This document shows positions 45,417 to 56,752 of a stretch of DNA of 64,000 nt, one piece after another. Under the pieces are notes generated by a model. That model saw nothing but the letters and a program-made list of their open reading frames with translations, was not told the origin of the DNA and ran no database searches. The DNA comes from Castor canadensis (Eukaryota > Chordata > Mammalia > Rodentia > Castoridae). How positions within the stretch are numbered: position 1 is the first letter of the stretch; each line of letters starts with the position of its first letter. The DNA lies in the NCBI RefSeq assembly GCF_047511655.1, contig NC_133386.1, forward strand, positions 77,317,501-77,381,500. The letters are read 5' to 3'. The translations under genes were made by a program, and so were the position numbers.

Positions 45417-47679
45417 GTATGAGTGTTTTGGAATTATCATGTAGGTTGCTTTGTTGAGTTTTTGTTTTCTTACTGTTTTGTCATTAGAAATGTTATAGTC
45501 TTTTGTTCTATGTAATCATGCCTAGTGAATGATTAATAGCTAATATTGGCCTATGTGTATCTAAGTGTGAGTCACTAACTGTCTCCTTATATTTGTTTTC
45601 AATTCATCAAAATTCTTTTAATGCTAAAAGAAAAAAACAAATGCTGCTAAAAAAAGTTGCTACCATCAATTTGTCCTAAACTTCTCACTGAAATATATGA
45701 TCTTTTCAGTTTTAAATAGCACAGGGATAGTTGATTCACGATGAGTGGGAAAATGAATCATAGCTTTGCTCCTTTATAAACCAGTTTTAATTTAGTCACC
45801 AACTGCTCATTGTCTCACAGGGTAAATTCTGTGGTTATAAGAGAAATGGGCTTCATGAAAATCCTCCAGCTTCAATATAGTTTACTGCATGTGTCTGTCA
45901 TTCTTGAATACAGAGTAGTAATCACAGTAACCTTGTTCTAGACAACTTTGCATTTATGTAATACTTACAGTGTTACATTCAGTGTCTCATATGATCCTCA
46001 TAACATGCAAGACAGGCATCTTTATCCTCAAAAAAAGACAAGTTACATACCTCCATAGCCCCACCCAATGTATAGTGATGAACTACAATAAATACTGCCT
46101 TTGAGAAAGGAAAGTACAGCAGTGTTGCAACTTTGAAAACACAGAAAAGATCCCGTAAAGATTCCTACCTTAGGGATAGGATTTCTCTTGATAAAGCTAT
46201 TAACTCTACACCTTAAAAGAAATGTCTTACAAATATTGTACGCTATATAACCCCTGGTTCCATTACTTGGGGAATCTATTTGTCTTGCTTGATAATAACC
46301 AAAGTGTTTGTGAGGAGGATATGACAGCATCTTTTAGGGATATGATCCTTTCTCAGACTACTTCCTTCCTGCAAGTAGTTTAAGGCTTCTAGGTTTTGGG
46401 GGGGTTCATTTGTTTTGCTTTGCTTTACTTTTAAATAGAGTGTAAGCCTTCAGAAAGTTCAGTAGCCTTCTGATCTGTTTGGTTCTAGTCAGTTCCATGT
46501 GCCAATAACCACAATTAAAGTTCTTTGCTAGACAGAGGTTTAAATCTGCTTTTGGTCTTTGATTCCTTGGCCCTCTGGAGGTTTTTTTCTCTCAATTTAT
46601 TTGCAGTAATCTGGATATTTGGGGGAACAATAATCTTAAGCATGAAGAAGACACCCTTGGTATGACCTTTGCCAAGGGACTGAATCACTCTTTTCAACTA
46701 AGAAGGCTCATGAAATCTTTCTAATGGCATTTTTCCATGTCGAGTCTTATTGATTAGGTCTAGTCATAGAACCCTGACTTTCATGACTTTTCTATTCCCT
46801 TTCAATTCTATGTACAGACCAGTCTGTTCTATCCTTAGACATCTGGTATTTTTATAATGTCTTGTTGAAAGCAGCCAATAGTAGCCAGCACTTAATAACT
46901 CTATTCTCTCCAGTTGTTTATTTCTCTTACTACTCCAGGTTCAGCATGTGTATGGTCTACCTTCTAAGCTCTTGTAGAAGACGGTTTATCAAATGTTTTG
47001 CAGTGTAAAACATAGGTTGCCATCTTTCCAGTCTTTGTTATCAGTTCCCTGCTGCCCAAAGCCTGGCCACTAAGCCAGTGACACGTGTTCAGTTTTTGTC
47101 ATGCTAGTACTCAAATTCTAAAGGCAAGAACTAGTAAATGACCCCATCTAGATGCAAAATGGCAAGAATGGGAAGCAGTTTTGATTAACATGTAGCCAAA
47201 TTCTGCTTGTGAAGAAGGAAAAAAACTGTTATATTTCTGATGATTCCAGCTATTCTAGGAGTTTCCATTAGTTACAGAGAAGCCAGTGTACCTAATATGA
47301 AAATGGTAGCCTCTTAAAGTGTTCTTAATTTTATTTTATAGATCATAAAATCAAATGACTTAATAGACCATGATTAAATAATTCAAGAATAACAATTCTC
47401 ATATTTTTGGATTACCTATAGTTTGCTGGTATTTAATCAAATTTAAGATGTATTTTCCAGATGTTAAATATCTAATTGTCTGAATTGTTTTATTTCATTT
47501 AAGTAGTTTAAACCACAGAAATGATTTTAAAATCCTAGTGAATTTTCTCTTTTTACTTTCAAAACTTTCAAAATCTCATACTATGATTACATTTGTGCTT
47601 TTTGGTATTTATACTGTATGCCTCCTTAACATAAATTGTCACTTCTTTAGTTTCTTCCAGAAATATATAAGTGTTTTTC
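45417..47679 (+). other. CEP162 intron 11, left part
   Basis: A weak reverse MIR-like run (TCTCATATGATCCTCATAAC) lies at about 45,985-46,010. The rest is unrecognised intron sequence. Confidence 0.45.
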
Positions 47680-48425
47680 TCCTTTTTAAATTTTTTATTA
47701 GCATATAATAGTTGTACAGGGGGATACATTGTGATATTTACATATGTGCTTACAATATATTTTAGATTTATCCTCTCCATCCTTCTCCCTCCTCCCCTCC
47801 TACTTAGAACAATTTCAACAGGTCTCATTCTTTTATTTTCACATATGAATACAAAGTACATCTACCACATGCACTCTCATTCAACCTTTCCTATGCCCAC
47901 CCCACTCTTGCTGGTATCCACCCCCAGAAAAGACCTGTTTTACCCTCCTGTCCTTCATTTTTTTAAAGTGTATATTAATAATTCAAGGGTGTTCACCTTG
48001 GCACTTCAGGCCTGTATATATTGTGCTTTAATGAAATTAATTCTTCCATTACTTACTCTTTCTCTATCACCATGCTCTCCTAATATTCAACAGCTTACAG
48101 TGCATAATGTTATATTATATTCATACATAGATGGAAAGTGTCAATATTTTTTCATTCTCTAACATTTTCTTTCCCTCTCCCACCTCCTATAGTCCCCTCA
48201 GACATGCTCACTAATGTAATCATGTTCTCTCACTATATATATATATATATACACATATATGTTTACATATTTGTTTACATATATATGTAAATATACACAC
48301 ACATATATATGATCGTATATGTGTTTATAGATACATTTAGCTTACAGGTCAAGCTTCCACATTTGAGGAAAAAATGTGACCTTTGACTTTTGAGCCTGAC
48401 TTAACCTTGCTTGTGTTTTTTCTTG
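47680..48425 (-). mobile_element. L1 3' UTR fragment
   Basis: TTTTTTATTAGCATATAATA, GTTGTACAGGGGGATACATT and GTGATATTTACATATGTGCT, a long pyrimidine-rich tract, then ATTTGAGGAAAAAATGTGAC, correspond to the reverse complement of an L1 3' UTR leading into the ORF2 end (compare 24,710). It includes an AT/CA-rich simple tract at 48,232-48,310. Confidence 0.75.
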
Positions 48426-48656
48426 CTTCAAGTGCATATTGACTTAAACTATGAATAAACTATATAAAAGAAATTTATATTTTATTTTTATTATATAAAA
48501 GCAGCCTCGGTTTTGTTTGGTTTGGCCTTTCTAAAAGGTCTCAAAGTCACTTTTAGATTATACTATATAATCTATTATTATACCACATTAAAATTATCTG
48601 AAATTAAAACAATTATGTAACATTTATGACATGTATATGTTATACAAATTTGTAAC

Positions 48657-48750
48657 ATGTGTATGTGTATATATACACATGTGTATATATATACACACAC
48701 ATGAATATATGTATACATACATTTGTATAATATGTATATGTATGTATATG
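48657..48750. repeat. Alternating TATG/TATA/CA tract with 18-bp palindrome
   Basis: Nearly pure alternating purine-pyrimidine sequence. ATGTGTATATATACACAT at 48,663-48,680 is a perfect palindrome. It ends about 60 bp before the exon 12 acceptor. Confidence 0.9.
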
Positions 48751-48812
48751 ACTGATAATTGAAGAAACATACTGTGTAAAATTTATCCTTTGTGTCCTGT
48801 TTTGTTTTATAG

Positions 48813-49086
48813 TTCTAAGAAAGTGGCTGATAGTAAAGAAAGTGAATATATTACCTCTTTACCCCTTAAGATGAATGCAAATGCTGCGTCTCAAGACCTG
48901 AGACATGTGAACCAATTTTTTGAAAAAAATGATAATGCAGTTTTACAAAAGAAAACACATGGGAGTATGGAAAGTAGCTGTCCAACAGTTGTGGAAGAAC
49001 ATGTTGATAAAATGTGCCTTGATATTTTGAGGAAAAAAATATCTGTTAATTCTTCATTACCACCTCAGGATGACAAAATTAATGAA
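48813..49086 (+). CDS. CEP162: CEP162 exon 12
   Basis: The longest coding exon here (274 nt). The acceptor is TTGTTTTATAG|TTCTAAG and the donor AATGAA|GTAAGT; phase 2 in, 0 out. It encodes SSKKVADSKESEYITSLPLK, then HVNQFFEKNDN, and EEHVDKMCLDILRKKISVNS. It is less conserved: the stretch between 'SSCP' and 'EEHVDKM' appears a few residues shorter than in human. The acceptor follows a long alternating purine-pyrimidine tract (48,657-48,750). Confidence 0.93.
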
Positions 49087-49520
49087 GTAAGTGTTTATAA
49101 TCTAAATTGATTTGCTACATTGAAGAGTGAAGTGATGGAAAGTATATAAGTACTGTAAATAAGTGCATACCTCTTCATTAGTGGAATTGATTACATACTG
49201 ACCTTCACTATACATCCTGGATATTCGCGGGTGATACTTATTACCACACCTCCAGGCCCAAATTCAACATTAGCTTTCTTTTAGAGGCCATTCTTTATAC
49301 CTTCTTTTCTCCTCTTTTCCTTTTTTTTTCTTTTTTCTTATAGCACATATAGTCCAGAATTTGAATAATTCAAGAAAACAAAGTTTATTCATCACTGTAG
49401 TGCTCATTGCTTAGTCTTTCCAGTAGTTTGCACTGTCGGCATTTTGTAATAAAGAATATTATTAGCAACCATGAAGAAACTTATTCTTCATGCATTTTGG
49501 TGTTCCTTTTTCTTTGTTTT

Positions 49521-49702
49521 TCTTTTTTAGCACTGGGGTTTGAACTTGGGGCCTACTTTGAGCCACTCCACCAGCCTTTTTTCTGATGAGTTTTTCATCA
49601 TAGGGTCTTGTGAAGTATTTGCCTGGACTGACTTTGAATCATGATCCTCCTGATCTCTACCTCCTGAGTAGCTAGATTATAGGCATGCACCATCGGTGCC
49701 AG
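49521..49702 (-). mobile_element. Composite SINE
   Basis: AGCACTGGGGTTTGAACTTG, GAGCCACTCCACCAGCC, then GCCTGGACTGACTTTGAATC and CTCCTGAGTAGCTAGATTAT; one tRNA-like and one B1-like unit, reversed. Confidence 0.88.
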
Positions 49703-49805
49703 TTTTTTTTTTTTTTTTTTTTTTGTGGCGGTCGTGAGGTTTGAACTTGACCCCATGCTTGCTAGTTATTCACTCTTATATCTTGAGCCACTCCGCCAGC
49801 CCTGC
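49703..49805 (-). mobile_element. tRNA-like SINE unit with long poly(T)
   Basis: T22 tail, then GTGGCGGTCGTGAGGTTTGA, CCATGCTTGCTAGTTATTCA and GAGCCACTCCGCCAGCCC. It abuts the preceding SINE head to tail in the same orientation. Confidence 0.85.
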
Positions 49806-50093
49806 CGTTCCTTTTTAATCCTATTTTTCTTATAGTTCTCGTAGTCTCAATATTCTATTTGTATTTTATAATTTTGAATTAGGTATTTACTAAATAAATC
49901 ATTTCAGTTCTTTGTAGGATAAGGCAAGGTATTAATACAATTTTTGAATCATCTTAAGTCCAGATGAAAAAAAATAAAGATTTCAAATTTCATTTCAAAA
50001 GATGTTCTTCTTTGCCCTCTTCTATGTTCATTGTATCTTGCTTTCTGGAAAGCTTATTTTGCCTTACTAATTTTGTTCTCTCTTGTCTATTTT

Positions 50094-50172
50094 TGGCAGT
50101 ACTGGGTTTGAACTCAGGGCTTCACACTTGCTAGGCAGGTGCCGTACTGCTTGATCCACTCTGCTAGCAATT
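50094..50172 (-). mobile_element. tRNA-like SINE unit
   Basis: TTGGCAGTACTGGGTTTGAA, CTCAGGGCTTCACACTTGCT and AGGCAGGTGCCGTACTGCTT: the tRNA-like unit alone, reversed, 180 bp before exon 13. Confidence 0.88.
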
Positions 50173-50355
50173 TGTGTTCTTTTTAATGCTGACTTTGAAG
50201 GTGTACTTCAAAATGTTTAAATTTTAATGAACTAAAAAACTTTACTAATTTGCAAATTTTATTATTTGGAAACCATTGTCATTTTTCTTCCGTAAATTCT
50301 TTAACATCAATAGTTGAAGTTCATTTAGATACTGAACAGTTTCTGTTGTGCACAG

Positions 50356-50617
50356 ACTTTCAGATCTCAACTCAATTCTGGAGCAGAACGAGCTGTGATT
50401 GGTAAACAGGTACCATATAAGAAGGCAAGAAGTGCACCTCCTTTGCTTAAAAGAAAACCCCAGAGTGGACTATATGCATCAGTTAGGAGTTCAGGCTATG
50501 GCAAACCCAGTTCACCACTCAAGTTATTTTCTACTCTTGAAAAGAAAACTTCAAAGGACATTATGAAGAGCAAAACCTTGAGATCCAGTCCCACCTCAAA
50601 TCAAGCTAGGAAAAAAG
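50356..50617 (+). CDS. CEP162: CEP162 exon 13 (basic region)
   Basis: The acceptor is TTGTGCACAG|ACTTTC and the donor AAAAAAG|GTAATA; phase 0 in, 1 out (262 nt). It encodes VPYKKARSAPPLLKRKPQSG and LYASVRSSGYGKPSSPLKLF, a lysine/arginine/serine/proline-rich, strongly conserved block. This basic patch stands out in an acidic N-terminal half. Such patches often bind microtubules or acidic partners; that role is inference. Confidence 0.95.
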
Positions 50618-50879
50618 GTAATAATACACTCTTTTCAAGATAGAATTCTGTGCATATAATATGTATTACTTGACTTTTGTGGAAGAGAATTAATTTTAAG
50701 GAACTACATTCCTTTTATGGAACATGCAGTTTATAGGAGGTAATAGACCTTGACCCAAGTTATTGGTAGTGGAGGTGATGAAAAGTGGTTAGGTGAGGAT
50801 ATATTTAGAAGATAGAACCAAAAACACAGAGGACTGGTTTTGGGTTGCTAACGGTTTTGGCACAAGCAACTACTAGAAT

Positions 50880-51690
50880 AATGTAGTTACTGTCCCCTAG
50901 ATGAGGAATGCTGAAGATGAGTAGATTTGGGGCTGGAGGGAAAACCAGGAGTTTAGTCTTCAAAGTGTCAGTTTGACATGCAAGTGGATATGGCAGAGAC
51001 AGCTAGATATGAGCCCAGAGTTCATGGGGTGGTATGAACTGCATATACATTTTGAGAGTTACTGTTAAAAACTAACAGAGATGGCTTTTAAACTATGAAA
51101 GTCACTGACAGTACCAAAAGAGTAAGGATGGTTAGAGGGGGAAAAAAGCCAACCAGGAACGGAGGCCCAAGGCATGATTACCTTAATAGATCAGGCAAAA
51201 CAAGGGGAAACTTCAAAGGAGAGAAGGAGTTGGAGGAAACCTCAGAGCATAGAGAATTCTGAAAATCAAATGAAGAAAGTATATTAGGAAGAAGGATTTG
51301 CTCTGTCTCTTGCAAAGGAAAATGAAGACTGAGAACTGATCTTTGGTTTTAGCAATCAGGAAGTCATCAACGAAGTAGAAGAGCAGTTTCCATTGGAAAG
51401 GTGGTGGTGCAATGTAAAATGACTAGGGGTAGGAAGGAATAGGAGGAGTGGAATTGGTGCTTCAAGTCATAGAACACCCTGGAAGAAGATACTGTAAAAA
51501 GATGCCAAAAATGGGGCAGTAGCTGCCTTGGAAGGTGAGGTAAAGAGAAGCTTTTTTGCTTTGCTTTAACCGGAGAAGTGATAGTGTGTGTGTATGCTGT
51601 CAAGAGAAATTTAGAAGAGAGGAAAATAAACCTGTACAGCAGAGTAACAGAATAATTGCCAGGGAAGCATCCTTGAGTGGAAGATCTGTA
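50880..51690 (+). repeat. Ancient mammalian repeat, copy 2 (same family as 15.7 kb)
   Basis: Milestones are AAATCAAATGAAGAAAGTAT, GAAGACTGAGAACTGATCTT (about 51,324), AGCAATCAGGAAGTCATCAA, AGAGCAGTTTCCATTGGAAA and AAAATGGGGCAGTAGCTGCC (about 51,507). This is the continuation of the series seen in copy 1. The family is not named here. Confidence 0.5.
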
Positions 51691-52326
51691 ATGGTGCACA
51701 GTAAGAACTGGCATTGGATGAGAGCGTGGATGCTTCCTGTGTTGTAGATGTGGAGACCATATGCTGCAAGATGGGTAGATGTGGTAAGGAGAGAATGCGA
51801 GTGCTCTTCTGATTGCTTCGGTTTTCCTTGGGAAATAGTAATGTCATTAGATGAGTACTGCCAAAAAGAGAGGAAAAAAAAGTTTTTTCATTTAAAGATG
51901 TAAAGAAAGAACATACTATTTATTTGCCATTATTGAAAATAATTACTTAAGATATTTTGGCCCACTGAGAGAAATCAAAAGAATTCAGGAAGGGAAAAAG
52001 TGTGAAATGACTAGCAGATTACAACTGTGAACTGAAGAACAACCTGTTCCTAGCTGCTTGGTTCTGAGGAGAGCTATCAGAACTGACCCCTTACCTTGGT
52101 CACAGTGATGACCCTACCACCACAGTGTTGCAGAAGGATTACATGCTGCTTCTTTATTCAAGCAATTTCTTTATGACTGCTTTAGGGAATTTCCCCAGGA
52201 AACCTACATGAAACAGTCTTATTAAATATGATCATAACTCTGTAAGGAAAACATTTGCATGCCTATGAAGATTGAAAGGTTGGCTTTTCTGTATTTTCCA
52301 AGTATTTAATAATCATGTGTAACTTT

Positions 52327-52414
52327 TTTTTTTTTTAAGCAGCACAGGTGTTTGAACTAAAGGCTTCACACTTGCTAGGCAAGCTCTCTGCCACTGAGCC
52401 ATGCTTCCAACCCT
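52327..52414 (-). mobile_element. ID/tRNA-like SINE unit
   Basis: T-rich tail, then AGCACAGGTGTTTGAACTAA, CACACTTGCTAGGCAAGCTC and TGCCACTGAGCCATGCTTCC, reversed. Confidence 0.85.
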
Positions 52415-53729
52415 GTCATGTATAACATTTTTAATGAAAAAGTAAATTCTACATTTAAAACGTTAACAGTTTAAAGAAATTATTTTAAAAATATACATTT
52501 GGAAGTTACTCACTTACTCTAAGACAGTCAGATAATGTTTATGGAGTGTTTGAGACCTGTAATATTTTATTTTATTTTTTTTCAGATTTTAGAAATGGGT
52601 TTTATTAGTTGTACAATTCTTAATTTTTATTCCAACATAATTTCCAATTGGTATATTTGAGTAAATATTTTAGAACTATAGTCACTGAACTTTACAAATT
52701 AGGAGACTGATGTAGTTTATTCAATAAAAGGATTCTTTTGTGTTCCCATCTTTTTTTTACTATAAAGACACACTAAGACACGACCCTATCTGAGGATAAT
52801 GTTTTCTACTCGATAAGATAAAATTCAGAGAATTACAAAGAAAACTAATTTTATAGAGGCAATTATTAAAATGTTTTAATAACATACTCATACCATAACA
52901 ATATATGTGCTTATTAATTAATATATTAAATACCATGGATTAGCAACCAGTATAATATCTGTGTAAATTCAGAATATAATGAGAAAAATTGTACCTCTAT
53001 ATCCATGCCACAAAAATATTTGAAGAGGAAAATGTCTATGATTTCCAAGGGGAACAAAGGCATAGGTAAATAAAGGTAGAGATACCACTAACATTTATTT
53101 GTAACTCACATCCATAACAGAATGAAATTAGCATTTTAATTAGGGATTAACTAAAATGAATATGAAATGATTTCTATTCAAGCCTGTGGAATCTCTGAAA
53201 TCATTCATAGGCCTTTGGGAATCCTTGGACTTAGGTAAAGAACTGTTGATCTGTATAATCTTCCCTTTATCCTGATAAGAATACTGAGATCATTCCAGGA
53301 CTTAGTTCTTAGTGCTAGGTAGTAAATTACCTGGACTAAAGCTAGAAACCTGATCTCCAGGTTGCTTTTCTCATACTCATTCTGTAACAACTAAACTGTT
53401 CACACAAAACTCAGCATGAACTCTTAGAGTAGTATACAATTCTACTTTCAATTATGTAGCTATTTTAAAAATAATGTGTAAAAGCCAAGCATTTTGCAAA
53501 TGATTGGAAGACTTTTTGTAGGTGAACTTTGGGACAAACCAGTTTACGGTATTCATTTTCTTCCTTAGCACTTGTGATGGAGAAGCAAAAGAGCAGCTTC
53601 TATTCATAGAGAAGACTAGGAGCATAGCTCTTTTCAGAACTGAAGTTTCCTGTTTCTGTTTTCCATGATTTGTTATTCTTTCTGCATAGGTCTCTGCATC
53701 TAAATTTTCATAATGATGAGGATTATAAA

Positions 53730-54045
53730 ATGTCAGTGCAGAGGTTCACATCTATAATCCCAACACCTTAAAAGGCAGAGATAGAAAGATCATGGTTGGC
53801 AACCAGCTTAGGGTGGGTGGCAGGGAAGGTAGTGAGACTGTATCAAAGAACAAGCATGCCTTGCAATCCCATCAATGCAGGAGGTATACATAGGAGAATC
53901 ACAGTTCAAGGCCATCCTGGATAAAATCATCAGATTTTATCTGAAAAATAAAGCAAAAAGGTCTAGAGTCATAGCTTAAATGGTGCAGTACTCACTTAGT
54001 AGGCACAAGATCCTGAATTCAAAACCTTAGTACTGCCAGAAAAAC
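53730..54045 (+). mobile_element. Composite SINE nested in the retrocopy
   Basis: B1-like unit (CAGTGCAGAGGTTCACATCT at 53,733), a second unit (AATCCCATCAATGCAGGAGG) and a tRNA-like unit (AGTCATAGCTTAAATGGTGC, AATTCAAAACCTTAGTACTG) in plus orientation, the same order as at 7.2 kb. Confidence 0.8.
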
Positions 54046-54099
54046 AAATATGGCCAGGACATCCATCAAGCGACAGTTGCTATCAAGAACCACCAATCA

Positions 54100-54268
54100 A
54101 AGCTACACATGGTGATACAAGACTGTAATCTCAGAACTTGGGAGACTGGGAGATGACTTAAAGGCCACCATAGAGTACATAGTAAGACATATCTCAGAAT
54201 AAGTAAATAAATAAATAACACCTCTGGGTAAGGTGATAGAGCCCTTGACCCCAGCATTGGCAGCCCAG
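54100..54268 (+). mobile_element. Second SINE nested in the retrocopy
   Basis: B1-like text (TACACATGGTGATACAAGAC, TGTAATCTCAGAACTTGGGA) with an AAATAAATAAATAA tract and a short tRNA-like end (GGTAAGGTGATAGAGCCC). It is diverged. Confidence 0.65.
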
Positions 54269-55303
54269 TCCATAATTATGAATTTTAGGCAATTTTCCAG
54301 AACAGAAGTCCAAAAATGAAGACTCAGACCTTGCCTAAATGGCAAAGAGCCTACACCTCTGCTAACATAGGGGTTCTGATCATGTTACGGTAAATATAAA
54401 GGAAGACTAGAAAGGAATGGCAGGAACTTGGGTAGCAGAAACTGATGGGGCAGAGTGCCTGCACCACTTCTCCAAGATTAGACTATCTATCAGATGACCA
54501 TGATTACACCCCATCATTCTCATGACCATGGTAGAAAAAGAGGTCACTGCCCAAGCCTGCATCCTTCTGGGAGTTCTGCATCTCCAGCAGCACATCAGTG
54601 GGGTACTCTGGGGGCCAAGCCACCCCAGCTTCTCCTAACACTGGCACCACATTGTCAGTGAGGTTCACCTCTTGAAAGTCACTCTGCTATTGGGAAGTTC
54701 CTGGGGACCCAAGTGGCCTGAGGCAGGCTCAGAAGCAGGTTTCTGGGACGCTGCCAGGAATTTTGACCTGCCAATCACTGGGCTCAACCACAAGCAGCAA
54801 CATTGGTTCCTGCTGTTCCATCTTCATCTCTCTTTTGTTGTGGGCTGACCAGCTGGCATACTACTTTTTGTCTAGGTGTTGTGCCTTCAGTACTAAAGGG
54901 CAATGTACTCTATGTTAGTGCCCATCTCTCTGGAGATTTGGACATAGCAATGTTGCAGAACCTCCAATAGCTCCCTGAACTCCAGTATCTCCTGCACAAA
55001 CTCCAGGAAGCACTTCCCAGTTTCTCCCTGGACATCTGTATGTCCTGGTAGCTCTGTACATACACAAAGTTACTCCTCCTCCTGGGGGTCAGGGCTGCCA
55101 GGTGCCAGCAACTGGCCTTCTGCTTAGGCGATTGCCTGTGCAGCTGTTCATGCTGTTTCTCAGTACTGGTGAGAACAGCATCAAAAAAATGTCACCATTT
55201 CTTCTTGGCTATGTAGATCCTTCGGGATACTGAGATCGGACCGAGAAGCCTCTCCACCCTTTTTGACCTTGTGCACTCCACCCACGAGACCTGTAATATT
55301 TTA

Positions 55304-56033
55304 GTATGGGTTTTAGGATCCCTTCTAGATATTTCTCCTAAATGTTGTTTATTACTAACTGAATAATGTATTGGCTTAAGAATTATTTCTACTCTTTAGA
55401 GTTTTCTAAGTTACCTTAAAATGGAAAATTGGACTAGAATACCCATTAATTACATTTTTCTAGTTTAACATATGTTACTGTGGTATTATAGCAACATTTT
55501 TAATCTCTTAAAATCAAATTTAGGTTAGCTCTTAAAGTCCTCTGTGTAATTTACATCAATGATATAATTACATCATTGATAATATAATGTGTTGTTATAC
55601 ATTGCTTAAAAAAAAGTGTGCTTTGAAGGCTTACTTATCTGAATGAAAATGCTTCAGAAAGTTATCAGCTGTTCTTTGATTCATCATTTAGAAATTCTTA
55701 CTACTGTGAACATCTAGAAGAATTATTTAAAAATAATAAAGCCTGAAGTTATCCCACTCAATTTCATCACATTAATTTAGCTCCATTTGTCATTTGCCAG
55801 GAGTCTTGGGTCAATTAGCCATGTGTGTCAAAGTGGGTAGAATGTGACTGTGGTGGTAGTGGTGCAGTTACCGTAGTGAACAGCTGTGCTGAAAGGTATA
55901 CATCAGCCTATGTGGAAGTCATCATTTTATCTCAGTTTTCACACTGCTTTCATACTTATTTTGTTACATAGTTGTTAGATCCACATTCAACTTTGTATTT
56001 GTGTTTCTTTCATCCATTGTTTGCAATATTTAG
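55304..56033 (+). other. CEP162 intron 13, right end
   Basis: Ordinary intron. A small inverted repeat (CATCAATGATATAA / ATTACATCATTGAT) lies at 55,555-55,580. Confidence 0.5.
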
Positions 56034-56167
56034 AAATCTTGTCTGGAACAAAACTCATCAAGCCTGCAGCTTTGAGTAAACCAGTTTCCAAAAATGAAAG
56101 TTGCCTGGCTACTCTTAAGAAGTCTGACGATCCTATAGCAACTGAGTCTTGCATTCAATTTCAGACT
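56034..56167 (+). CDS. CEP162: CEP162 exon 14
   Basis: The acceptor is TTGCAATATTTAG|AAATCTT and the donor TTTCAGACT|GTAGGT; phase 1 in, 0 out (134 nt). It encodes EILSGTKLIKPAALSKPVSK and ends ATESCIQFQT. The preceding 5.4-kb intron carries the antisense processed retrocopy. Confidence 0.94.
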
Positions 56168-56524
56168 GTAGGTATTAAATTTCACATTGGTATTCATAAT
56201 GTTTTATATTCTAAAATTGCATTAAAACTTTGTAAATAACAAAATATATGATCATTGCACATTGCATACACATGTAATATCAATGAATCTCATTAATGTG
56301 TACAAGTGATATGTTAATACAAGCATATATAAAATAAATAATAAACATGAAATTTCTTTCCTTCAAGAAAAGATTTCCTAAGTCACTCATACTGATTTTC
56401 TTTCCAATAGGACATTATGAACCATCTTATTTTTATTTTGTGTCCTTTATTTTTTTTTCTAACTACTTATATTCGAGTGTTATCTATACAGCTAGCATAA
56501 TGAACTAATGCTTTTCCTTAAAAG

Positions 56525-56752
56525 GATTCATCAGAATATTCTGGTGGGAACAAGGAGAAAGAATTATTTATGCTTAAAAGAGTTCAAGTAGCAGAGGAAA
56601 AATGGAGGGGTGCACAAGCCCTAATTGAGCAAATTAAAGTCGCATTCACAGAAAAAGAGAAAGAGCTGGAAAATAAATTGGAAGACCTAAAGAAACAACA
56701 GGAAAAAGAACTCCTCAAATTGAATCAAGAAAATTATATTCTTCAAGCCAAG
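56525..56752 (+). CDS. CEP162: CEP162 exon 15 (coiled coil begins)
   Basis: The acceptor is TTCCTTAAAAG|GATTCA and the donor GCCAAG|GTACTA; phase 0 in and out (228 nt). It encodes KRVQVAEEKWRGAQALIEQI, KEKELENKLEDLKKQQEKEL and LKLNQENYILQAK. The heptad-like spacing of Leu/Ile in a Lys/Glu background marks the start of the long coiled coil typical of the family's C-terminal half. Confidence 0.95.

Larger units (their letters stand above)
52552..55303 (-). pseudogene. Processed retrocopy of an unidentified mRNA, with 18-bp TSD
   Basis: GAGACCTGTAATATTTTA occurs at 52,552-52,569 and again at 55,286-55,303. Between them the minus strand reads as a retroposed mRNA. Its 3' end, at the left, has AATAAA (TTTATT at about 52,600) roughly 20 bases before an A-rich tail (AAAAAAAATAAAATAAAAT). 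Its 5' end is at 55,285. Coding-like blocks in broken frames include KDLHSQEEMVTFF, FVYVQSYQDIQMSREKLG, CFLEFVQEILEFRELLEVLQ, then HCYVQISREMGTNIEYI and PTDVLLEMQNSQKDAGLGSD, separated by stops and frameshifts. I do not recognise the parent. Two SINEs inserted later are nested inside. It lies antisense in CEP162 intron 13. Confidence 0.8.

Noticed and set aside
47671-48162. 163-codon plus-strand open frame
   Set aside because: It lies in a reversed L1 3' UTR with long pyrimidine tracts; the hydrophobic translation is an artefact of T-rich DNA.
49720-49805. tRNA-like sequences with box B motifs
   Set aside because: They are the tRNA-derived parts of SINEs, not tRNA genes; no cloverleaf with a proper acceptor stem.
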